Translations under genes and position numbers: made by a program
Part shown: positions 1 through 5,483 of the stretch, piece by piece
Position numbering within the stretch: the stretch's first letter is position 1
How the letters are laid out: every line of letters starts with the position of its first letter
Assembly (NCBI GenBank): GCA_947377595.1
Contig: CANCGK010000064.1
Span: 1-5,483, forward strand
Origin: a bacterium
GTDB taxonomy: Bacteria > Babelota > Babeliae > Babelales > Chromulinivoraceae
Direction of reading: 5' to 3'
DNA length: 5,483 nucleotides
The notes under the pieces: model-generated
Databases searched by the model: none
What the model saw: the letters and a program-made list of their open reading frames with translations, nothing else
What the model was told of the DNA's origin: nothing

Positions 1-1
1 T

Positions 2-2095
2 GTCACAATCGATAAAAAAGATAAGACTATCAAAGATTTAGTTAAAGAAGCTAAAACTTGTGATGAAGTTTATTTAGCACCAGATCCTGATCGAGAAGGT
101 GAAATTATTGCATGGCATGCAGAACAAGAAATTTTAAAGGTTGTAAAACCAGAACATATCCATCGCATTAGTTTTAACGAAATTACAAAGACAGCAATTT
201 TAGATGCAATCGCACATCCATCAAAAGTTGATGTTAAAAAAGTTGCAGCTCAACAAGCTCGCAGAGTTTTAGACCGCTGGGTAGGTTATGAAGTATCCCC
301 TATTTTATGGAGAAAAATAACAAAAGGCTTATCTGCTGGACGAGTACAATCAGTTGCTTTAAAAATTATTTGTCTACGCGAAGCAGAAATAAGAGCTTTT
401 AAAGTTGAAGAGTATTGGTCAATTGAAGGACTTTTTACAACCAGCAAGCAAGAAAAAATCACTGCAATGCTGACGCATATCAATAAAAAAGCAATCGAAA
501 TCGATAGCCAAGACAAAGTCAACAGTGTTCTTGATGAATTAAAAAAAGAACAATTCGGCATCGAAAGCATCACCGATAAAAAACGTACAAAAAATCCAGT
601 TGCTCCATTCATTACCAGCTCGTTACAACAAGCTGGCGCAAATAAACTTGGTTTTGCTGTTAAAAAAATTATGTCACTTGCTCAAAACATGTACGAAGGT
701 GTTACTTTAGGCGATCCTAAAAATCCAGTTGCTCTTATCACCTACATGAGAACCGATTCGACACGATTATCACAAACAGCAATCGATCAAGCTCGCCAAT
801 ATATTCCAACAGTGTATGGTAAAGATTATTTACCAACAACAGCAAATGTCTATTCTCAAAAAAATGCAGCACAAGATGCCCACGAAGCAATTCGACCAAT
901 TGATGTCAATGTTACACCAGATGATATCAAAATGTATGTTGATGCTGATATTTATAAATTATACAATTTAATCTGGACTCGCTTTATTGCTTGCCAAATG
1001 AAACCAGCATTATACGCTCAACGCCAAGTTGTCATTACTGGTGGCAAATATGTATTTAAAGTAACTGGTTCTACCTTGCTTTTTGATGGTTTTTTAAAAG
1101 CGTATCAAGCTGATGATGAAGAAGAAGGTGAAAAAAATGTTAAAGTTCCTCACGATATCGACGAAAAAGATTCTTTATCATTAAGCAAAGTTGATCCGAA
1201 ACAACATTTTACACAACCACCTCCACGATATTCTGAAGCAACCTTAGTGAAAGAAATGGAAAAATTAGGTATTGGACGACCAAGTACCTATGCTACAATT
1301 TTAAGTACAATTCAAGCTCGTACCTATGTAACGATTGAAAAAAAACGGTTTACTCCAACAGAACTTGGTAGTCGTGTTGTCGAAATGTTATCTGAAAATT
1401 TACCAAAAATTATGGATACACAATTTACAGCATTAATGGAAGAAGACTTAGATAAAGTTGCTCACGGAGAGATGGAACGAGATACATTACTTCGAGAATT
1501 TTATGCTTCATTTTCTCAAGATTTAGCAAAATTCAAAGAAGATACGAGTAAAAAAAATACGGTTCCTACTGATGTAACATGCCCACAATGTGATGCTCAA
1601 AAGCTAGTAATTCGCATCGGAAAAACAGGTGAATTTATAGGATGTCCTGGTTTTCCTGAATGTAAATTTACCAGTAATTTTAATCGTCAAGAAGATGGAA
1701 CTATAGTTTTAGCGGAAACAAAAGAACCAGAATTCCTTGATGAAACATGTCCAAACTGTCACAAACCTTTACGTATTATGAAAGGTCGCTTTGGCGAATT
1801 TACTGCATGCTCTGGATACCCTGCTTGCAAATATATTAAACAAAATATTGCACCATTCCCATGCCCAACATGTAGCGGTAACTTAGTTGAACGTAAATGG
1901 CGTGGTGGTAAATTTTGGGGTTGTGGGTCTTATCCAACCTGTAAGTTTGCAATTTTTTCCGATATCGAAAATAGACCATGTCCAACATGCAAAGCTCCAT
2001 ATTTATTAAAAAAAGTAAATAAAGAAGGTATTGCAATTTCATGCTCTGAAAAACCTTGCAGCTACAAAGAACAACATCCACACGAAGAAAAATAA
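2..2095 (+). CDS. topA: DNA topoisomerase I (type IA), 3' part; start lies upstream of the window
   Basis: Type IA topoisomerase, which relaxes negative supercoils by cutting one strand through a 5'-phosphotyrosine. The frame is open from base 2 with no start, and 697 residues are visible. Family comparison suggests that roughly 80-90 N-terminal residues are missing. Visible residues 26-34 carry the TOPRIM metal motif APDPDREGE (acids at 83-85, 89-91 and 95-97). The conserved SAGRVQSVAL stretch follows near residue 113. The catalytic tyrosine lies in YMRTDS (codon 743-745, visible residue 248), and GIGRPSTYATI marks the rest of the core. The C-terminus has four Cys4 zinc ribbons (1580-1663, 1748-1828, 1862-1942, 1979-2059), each opening with CPxC and all with four cysteines intact. 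The Met at 467 is internal and not a start, because homology continues upstream of it. The gene ends 11 bases before a terminator stem. Identification is secure; only the 5' end is unseen. Confidence 0.97.
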   Translation, partial: VTIDKKDKTIKDLVKEAKTCDEVYLAPDPDREGEIIAWHAEQEILKVVKPEHIHRISFNEITKTAILDAIAHPSKVDVKKVAAQQARRVLDRWVGYEVSPILWRKITKGLSAGRVQSVALKIICLREAEIRAFKVEEYWSIEGLFTTSKQEKITAMLTHINKKAIEIDSQDKVNSVLDELKKEQFGIESITDKKRTKNPVAPFITSSLQQAGANKLGFAVKKIMSLAQNMYEGVTLGDPKNPVALITYMRTDSTRLSQTAIDQARQYIPTVYGKDYLPTTANVYSQKNAAQDAHEAIRPIDVNVTPDDIKMYVDADIYKLYNLIWTRFIACQMKPALYAQRQVVITGGKYVFKVTGSTLLFDGFLKAYQADDEEEGEKNVKVPHDIDEKDSLSLSKVDPKQHFTQPPPRYSEATLVKEMEKLGIGRPSTYATILSTIQARTYVTIEKKRFTPTELGSRVVEMLSENLPKIMDTQFTALMEEDLDKVAHGEMERDTLLREFYASFSQDLAKFKEDTSKKNTVPTDVTCPQCDAQKLVIRIGKTGEFIGCPGFPECKFTSNFNRQEDGTIVLAETKEPEFLDETCPNCHKPLRIMKGRFGEFTACSGYPACKYIKQNIAPFPCPTCSGNLVERKWRGGKFWGCGSYPTCKFAIFSDIENRPCPTCKAPYLLKKVNKEGIAISCSEKPCSYKEQHPHEEK

Positions 2096-2106
2096 TATAA
2101 AAACAG

Positions 2107-2139
2107 AAAAGTCCTTAGGTAATTCTAAGGACTTTTTTT
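2107..2139 (+). terminator. Rho-independent terminator after topA
   Basis: An 8-bp perfect stem, GTCCTTAG (2111-2118) with CTAAGGAC (2125-2132), closes a 6-base loop and is followed by seven T (2133-2139). Four A before the stem can pair with the first T, extending it to 12 bp. It lies 11 bases past the topA stop, so it very likely ends the topA transcript. On the minus strand only four T would follow the hairpin, so bidirectional action looks weak, and no minus-strand gene needs it. Confidence 0.92.
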
Positions 2140-2163
2140 AACGCACAATTGTTATGCAAACAC

Positions 2164-2167
2164 AGGA
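2164..2167 (+). promoter_or_regulatory. Ribosome binding site that decides the antiporter start
   Basis: AGGA lies 5 bases before the ATG at 2173. The frame can be extended eight codons upstream to a TTG at 2149, but that codon has no purine-rich site before it and sits 10 bases after the terminator T-run. The protein from 2173 begins with a typical Lys-rich start and a hydrophobic helix, so 2173 is preferred. Confidence 0.7.
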
Positions 2168-2172
2168 TTATT

Positions 2173-3492
2173 ATGAAAAAAAAAGCATTATCATTACTAC
2201 CATTCGCTATCTTTTTATGCATCTTCATGCTTTTAAATTGGATCTATCAAGATGCATCAATTTGCAAAGATAATTTTCCTATTTTTGCTGCAATAATCGC
2301 TATTTTAAGCTCATTTTTTACATTTTACAAAAATGAATCAATCAATGAAAAAGTAACTGTTTTTATTCATGGCTGCACGCAACCAATGGTCATTCATATG
2401 TGCTATATTTTTTACGCAAGCACCGTATTTACAGCAATATTAGAAAAAACTGGTAGCATTGCATCTGTTGTTCATATCAGCTTATTATTAATTCCTGTAT
2501 GGTGCATGATACCTGGCTTATTTATAGTTGCCTCGTTATTTTCATTTATTGTAGGAACATCAATGGGAGCAATTGCTGCCTTCATGCCTATTGCTGTAAA
2601 TATAGCCTATCAAGCAGATATAAATCCATCTTTAATTGCTGCTACGATTGTTTGCGGAGCAATGTTTGGTGATAATTTATCAATTTTATCTGACACTACC
2701 ATTACAGCAGTCAATATCACTGAAAGCTCAATGCAAGATAAATTACTACTCAATATAAAAATAGCTACACCAGCTTTTTTAGGCGCTTTAGCATTATTAA
2801 CATATCAAAATTATATGATTGCACACAATCCATCAACTATTACAAACTCTGTGATACATATACTTGATGTTGTTAAAATTATCCCTTACATCATAACCTT
2901 TGCATTAGCTCTGACAGGCCTTGATATTTTGGTAATTTTAACATTTGGTAGCAGTCTTGCCTTACTCCTTGGTATCTACTTAGAAAACATTACCGCTCTA
3001 CAAGCTATTAACATTATATTTGATGGATTTTATACAAATAAAGGTATGGTCAATGTTTGCATGCTCGTATTACTTTTATCTGGTCTTGCTAAAATTATTA
3101 TGCACAATGGAGGCATTGATTACCTTACCAAAAAATTACATAAAAAAGTGAACGATCCAACACAAGCAAAATTTGTCATATTTTTATTAGTCAGCATCAT
3201 TAACATAACCATAGCTATAAACACTATTGCTATTTTGATGGCTGGACCTATTGCAAAAAAAATTGGGCAAGATTCTGATATCAATTCTTATGAAACTGCA
3301 TGTATTTTAGATATTGGCTCTTGTATTTCTCAAGGCATTTTACCTTACGCTCCTCAATTGCTGCTTGCTGCATCCATGGCTCAAGTTTCATCATTATCAC
3401 TTTTACCATATTTGTACTATCAATACTTATTAACCCTATCTTTAATCATTTTTATGTTATTACAAAAACAAAGAGCGACTCATAATATTTGA
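2173..3492 (+). CDS. Na+/H+ antiporter, NhaC family
   Basis: Polytopic inner-membrane protein of 439 residues with about 11-12 hydrophobic segments, predicted to exchange Na+ for H+ and so serve pH and sodium homeostasis. Family signatures: GTSMGAIAAFMPIA (residues 128-141), FGDNLSILSDTT (165-176) with the acidic pair D167/D174 expected to be involved in ion binding, NGGIDYL (312-318), and DIGSCISQGILPYAPQ (380-395). These match the Na_H_antiporter (PF03553) pattern in the expected order. Length is normal for the shorter NhaC-like subgroup. The motif often written GDNLSPISDTT has Ile-Leu where Pro-Ile is common, a conservative change in a hydrophobic position. The start at 2173 rests on the AGGA site. 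No clear promoter is seen in the 33 bases after the topA terminator, and no strong terminator follows, so expression may rely on read-through or a non-consensus promoter. The exact substrate (Na+, or an organic anion in related antiporters) cannot be settled from sequence. Confidence 0.88.
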   Translation: MKKKALSLLPFAIFLCIFMLLNWIYQDASICKDNFPIFAAIIAILSSFFTFYKNESINEKVTVFIHGCTQPMVIHMCYIFYASTVFTAILEKTGSIASVVHISLLLIPVWCMIPGLFIVASLFSFIVGTSMGAIAAFMPIAVNIAYQADINPSLIAATIVCGAMFGDNLSILSDTTITAVNITESSMQDKLLLNIKIATPAFLGALALLTYQNYMIAHNPSTITNSVIHILDVVKIIPYIITFALALTGLDILVILTFGSSLALLLGIYLENITALQAINIIFDGFYTNKGMVNVCMLVLLLSGLAKIIMHNGGIDYLTKKLHKKVNDPTQAKFVIFLLVSIINITIAINTIAILMAGPIAKKIGQDSDINSYETACILDIGSCISQGILPYAPQLLLAASMAQVSSLSLLPYLYYQYLLTLSLIIFMLLQKQRATHNI

Positions 3493-3519
3493 TATTTTAT
3501 CATGATTGAGCTATAACTT

Positions 3520-3549
3520 TTGATAGAAACTCATACGATTTATTATAAT
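3520..3549 (+). promoter_or_regulatory. Sigma70-type promoter for the ATP/ADP translocase
   Basis: TTGATA (3520-3525) matches five of six bases of the -35 consensus. After an 18-bp spacer, TATAAT (3544-3549) is a perfect -10 box. Transcription would start near 3556, leaving a leader of roughly 100 bases before the ATG at 3660. AT-rich sequence throws up chance matches, but this one is unusually good and lies where a promoter is needed. Confidence 0.72.
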
Positions 3550-3567
3550 AAAAGATAATAGATCTGT

Positions 3568-3583
3568 ACGAAAATCGTTTTTT
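3568..3583 (+). other. Small hairpin followed by T-run in the intergenic leader
   Basis: ACGA (3568-3571) pairs with TCGT (3575-3578) around a three-base loop and is followed by T through 3583. The four-base stem is too weak to be a confident terminator for the antiporter. It lies downstream of the predicted translocase promoter, so an efficient terminator here would also block that gene. It may be chance, or a mild attenuating element. Confidence 0.2.
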
Positions 3584-3646
3584 ATTATAAAATATTTTGT
3601 GGTCTCTGTTGAGATTTAATGAGAAATGTATTTTTTTAACCATTAT

Positions 3647-3652
3647 AGAAGG
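3647..3652 (+). promoter_or_regulatory. Ribosome binding site that decides the translocase start
   Basis: AGAAGG lies 7 bases before the ATG at 3660, ideal spacing. The frame is open further upstream to a TTG at 3597, but that codon has only T-rich sequence before it. The extra 21 residues it would add do not resemble a translocase N-terminus, whereas residues from 3660 do. Confidence 0.82.
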
Positions 3653-3659
3653 TTTATCT

Positions 3660-5033
3660 ATGATTAGTTCCGTGATTCGATATTTCTATCCCGATATTAA
3701 AAAGGAAGAAGTCCTAAAATTTGGTCTTTTTGCTTTAGTATTATTCTTTATCTTAGGCTCTTACTGGTCTTTACGTTTATTAAAAGACGTTTTGGTCTAT
3801 AAACTTGCATTCCCTGTATCATTAGGCTGGGCTGATGGTTATGGTAAAGATTTAATTCCAACATTAAAAATGATCACTCCATTTCTTGTTGCTGGCGTTG
3901 TAGTTCTGTATACTAAATTGCTTGATATTATGGAAAAACATAAATTGTTCTATGTTTTCTGTTCATTTTATGCATTTTTATTCAGTTTAACAGCTATCGC
4001 TTTATTTGTATTAAAAAGCTTTGGTCCTGAATATGTTGGCGCATACCCTCTAGCTGCACTTGGTGTTGCTGTGTATTTTGCAACAGAAAGTTTTGGATCA
4101 TTGGTTATTGCATTATTCTGGTCTTTTGCTGTAAGTTGCAACAAAAGTGATGAAGCTAAACGTGCATTTCCATTCATGATTGCAGTTGCTCAAATTGGTA
4201 CAATTGGTGGTTCTTCATTATTAGTTCTTGGTATGCCAAACTGGGCAATCTATGCACTATGTACAGTAACTACTATGTTAATCATGGTTATGATTAATCA
4301 AATCGTTACAAGAATCCCTGCTGAACAATTAGTCAGTGATAAAGTAGAAAAGAAACAAAAACCTGATATTTTAGCTGGTGTTCGTTTACTTTTCACACAA
4401 CCATATTTACTTGGTGTATTCATTGTTTCAACATTCTATGAAATCGTTAAAACAATTGTTGATTTCCAAATGAAATCACAAGCATCAGTTATTCCTGGTT
4501 TAAACTTTGAAGTATTCATGGGTTGGTTTGGTTTCTGGACAAATTTCCTTGCATTTGCAATGGCATTATTTGGAACAAGCTACATTATGAAAAAATATGG
4601 TTTAAAATTCTGTATTTTACTATACCCAGTTGTATTTGGTGTTTCATTAGTATCATTATATGCATACTATCTAACTAGTCCATCACCAGAAAACCTATTA
4701 TGGGCTACTTTTGCGGTGATGATGACTGTTACAGCTATTTCTTATGCGGTTAATAACCCAACAAAAGAAATGATGTACATTCCTACAAGTAATGATGCTA
4801 AATTCAAAGTTAAAGGTATTACTGATACAGTAGGATCACGTGGTAGTAAAGCTGCTGGTTCTGCGATCAACAATACTTTAAACGTTGGTGCTACACAAGC
4901 ATTAAAAGTTGCAAACGTTATTGCGTTTGGTACTTTAATTGGCTTTGGTTTCATCGTTATTTGGTTAATTGCAGCATTGTACGTTGGTACAAAAAATGCT
5001 CAATTAGTTCGTGATAATCAAATTATTGAGTAA
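3660..5033 (+). CDS. ATP/ADP translocase, TLC/NTT nucleotide transporter family
   Basis: Inner-membrane nucleotide transporter of 457 residues with about 11-12 hydrophobic segments. The family (PF03219) exchanges host ATP for ADP or imports nucleotides. Landmarks: RLLKDVLV (39-46), equivalent to the family RDTKDTLV segment with basic R39 and K42; FATESFGS with FW (140-154); DEAKRAFPF (164-172); YEIVKTIVDFQMK (260-272); NPTKEMMYIP (366-375); KFKVKG (381-386) and GSRGSKAAGS (392-401). These follow the order in Rickettsia Tlc, but the protein is about 40 residues shorter than that 498-residue relative. Charged residues known to matter for transport in plant and bacterial members have plausible counterparts (K42, E261, E370), assigned by motif position only. 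The gene has its own promoter, ribosome site and terminator, so it looks monocistronic. Glycine codons are GGT in 23 of 31 cases, suggesting high expression. Whether it is an ATP/ADP exchanger or a broader nucleotide importer cannot be told; several paralogues commonly coexist. Confidence 0.93.
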   Translation: MISSVIRYFYPDIKKEEVLKFGLFALVLFFILGSYWSLRLLKDVLVYKLAFPVSLGWADGYGKDLIPTLKMITPFLVAGVVVLYTKLLDIMEKHKLFYVFCSFYAFLFSLTAIALFVLKSFGPEYVGAYPLAALGVAVYFATESFGSLVIALFWSFAVSCNKSDEAKRAFPFMIAVAQIGTIGGSSLLVLGMPNWAIYALCTVTTMLIMVMINQIVTRIPAEQLVSDKVEKKQKPDILAGVRLLFTQPYLLGVFIVSTFYEIVKTIVDFQMKSQASVIPGLNFEVFMGWFGFWTNFLAFAMALFGTSYIMKKYGLKFCILLYPVVFGVSLVSLYAYYLTSPSPENLLWATFAVMMTVTAISYAVNNPTKEMMYIPTSNDAKFKVKGITDTVGSRGSKAAGSAINNTLNVGATQALKVANVIAFGTLIGFGFIVIWLIAALYVGTKNAQLVRDNQIIE

Positions 5034-5062
5034 TCAATAAATTAATTTTATTGCTATTGTCT

Positions 5063-5093
5063 AAAGGGTGGATGTAAAAGTCCATCCTTTTTT
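5063..5093 (+). terminator. Rho-independent terminator after the translocase
   Basis: AAAGGGTGGA (5063-5072) pairs with TCCATCCTTT (5081-5090), a 10-bp stem with one G-T pair, around an 8-base loop. A T-run at 5088-5093 follows directly. It begins 30 bases past the translocase stop and separates that gene from the exported protein downstream. Confidence 0.92.
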
Positions 5094-5159
5094 ATATTAA
5101 AAATATGTTATACGTTCTCTGAAAAACAATTTGATCAAAAAATAATTTTTATAGAAAAA

Positions 5160-5186
5160 TATTGTTTTCATAAAAAAAAAACAATA
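5160..5186. repeat. Inverted repeat upstream of the exported-protein gene, with a further direct copy
   Basis: TATTGTTTT (5160-5168) and AAAACAATA (5178-5186) form perfect 9-base arms around 9 bases. The word AAAACAAT also occurs in direct orientation at 5123-5130, next to the palindrome TTGATCAA (5131-5138). The arms could be an operator or form one of two alternative stems, 5160-5168 pairing with either flanking copy. The region is extremely A/T-rich with a ten-base A-run, so chance is a real possibility. Confidence 0.4.
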
Positions 5187-5190
5187 GAGT
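5162..5190 (+). promoter_or_regulatory. Possible promoter for the exported-protein gene
   Basis: TTGTTT (5162-5167), a 17-bp spacer and TAGAGT (5185-5190) resemble a sigma70 promoter, with four of six matches in each box. It overlaps the inverted repeat, which would suit an operator arrangement. An alternative TTGATC at 5131 has TATAGA only 13 bases later, which is too close. A promoter is expected here because the terminator at 5063-5093 cuts off upstream transcription, but the exact site is uncertain. Confidence 0.3.
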
Positions 5191-5229
5191 AGTCATAAAA
5201 ATGGTATCAAATATCAAAGGAGAGTAAAA

Positions 5230-5483
5230 ATGAAAAAACAACATATAATCATAGTTGCTATGGTATCAATACTATCTACTATACAAACAAGTATAGCAGA
5301 AGATGGTTGTGCAAAAGGATGGAGAAAAGATGGTATGGGCAGATGCCATATCGATACGAAGACAGATATTGAACATGACAAAAATCTTATTAATGACAAC
5401 TTAGCTTTAACAGCAACTCATGCCGCACAACAAAGTCTTATCGATCAATTTAAAGTACTTGCTGGTGCAGGAGTTACTAATAT
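5230..5483 (+). CDS. Predicted exported small protein of unknown function, 3' end outside the window
   Basis: I do not recognise this protein. The frame runs open from ATG at 5230 to the window edge, giving 84 complete codons and two bases. The start is well supported: AAAGGAG at 5216-5222 lies 7 bases upstream. Residues 1-23 look like a Sec signal peptide: Lys at 2-3, a hydrophobic core at about 6-18, and a likely signal peptidase I site after SIA (residue 23), leaving a mature start of EDGCAKGW. There is no cysteine at the cleavage point, so it is not an obvious lipoprotein. The mature part has two cysteines (residues 27 and 39) flanking a basic Gly-rich stretch (KGWRKDGMGR), which could form a disulfide if exported. 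From about residue 45 it becomes polar and helix-prone (Asp/Asn/Gln/Ala-rich). It probably acts in the periplasm, at the outer membrane or outside the cell. It stands alone after a terminator. Confidence 0.75.
   Translation, partial: MKKQHIIIVAMVSILSTIQTSIAEDGCAKGWRKDGMGRCHIDTKTDIEHDKNLINDNLALTATHAAQQSLIDQFKVLAGAGVTN

Noticed and set aside
286..612. Minus-strand open frame of 108 codons inside topA
   Set aside because: It lies opposite a well-conserved topoisomerase core, has no family resemblance, and reflects the low stop frequency opposite the coding strand.
1836..2081. Minus-strand open frame opposite the zinc ribbons
   Set aside because: Its Tyr/Met/Leu-rich translation is what the antisense of repeated Cys/Lys codons gives. 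No start signals are seen.
3300..3485. 61-codon plus-strand frame within the antiporter 3' end
   Set aside because: It is entirely contained in the antiporter in another frame, whose own C-terminal motifs are conserved. No ribosome site precedes it.
3493..3520. Terminator directly after the antiporter
   Set aside because: No stem of useful length is present in these bases. Only the weak hairpin at 3568-3583 exists, and it lies beyond the next promoter.
3968..4177. Minus-strand frames inside the translocase (here and at 4742-4954)
   Set aside because: Both are antisense shadows of conserved translocase motifs, with no start signals or recognisable product.
5131..5155. TTGATC and TATAGA as a promoter pair
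   Set aside because: The spacer is only 13 bases, too short for a sigma70 promoter.
5201..5227. Nine-codon frame (MVSNIKGE then TAA) ending just before the exported-protein start, overlapping its ribosome site; a possible leader peptide
   Set aside because: It has no ribosome binding site of its own, no run of regulatory codons and no attenuator after it. Such short frames arise easily by chance.
5214..5399. Minus-strand 61-codon frame opposite the exported-protein gene
   Set aside because: The plus-strand gene has a strong ribosome site and a signal peptide. The antisense frame has neither and ends over the plus-strand ribosome site.

Overview
The window reads as an AT-rich bacterial chromosome segment, by eye roughly one third G+C. 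It carries four protein-coding genes, all on the plus strand: the 3' part of DNA topoisomerase I (topA), an NhaC-type Na+/H+ antiporter, a TLC/NTT-family ATP/ADP translocase, and the first 84 codons of a small exported protein I do not recognise. I see no RNA genes, mobile elements, CRISPR arrays or frameshifts.

The nucleotide translocase is the most telling gene about lifestyle. This family is concentrated in obligate intracellular bacteria (Rickettsiales, Chlamydiae, Dependentiae/TM6 and some others) and in plastids, where it exchanges ADP for ATP or imports nucleotides across the inner membrane. With the low G+C, it points to an intracellular or host-dependent bacterium. My best guess is the Dependentiae (Babela-like) group, but this is inference from gene content and composition and cannot be proved from 5.5 kb.

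Layout: topA enters the window already inside its TOPRIM domain (reading frame from base 2), runs through the catalytic tyrosine and four Cys4 zinc ribbons, and ends at 2095. A strong intrinsic terminator follows at 2107-2139. The antiporter (2173-3492) starts only 33 bases after the terminator T-run, behind a short AGGA ribosome binding site. A 167-base gap follows, holding a near-consensus sigma70 promoter (TTGATA, 18 bp, TATAAT), a leader of about 100 bases and an AGAAGG ribosome binding site for the translocase (3660-5033). A clear terminator at 5063-5093 closes the translocase. An AT-rich gap with repeated AAAACAAT words then leads, through a good AAAGGAG site, to the signal-peptide-bearing gene at 5230, which runs off the window.

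The genes do not look like one functional operon: the topA and translocase terminators and the translocase promoter separate them into at least three transcription units. The antiporter (ion and pH homeostasis) and the translocase (energy parasitism) are both inner-membrane transporters suited to life in a host compartment, but no functional coupling is visible. The translocase shows much stronger GGT bias among glycine codons than the antiporter, which fits high expression. I found no clear sign of an undescribed multi-gene system; the least explained items are the exported protein at the right edge and the repeat-bearing region upstream of it.
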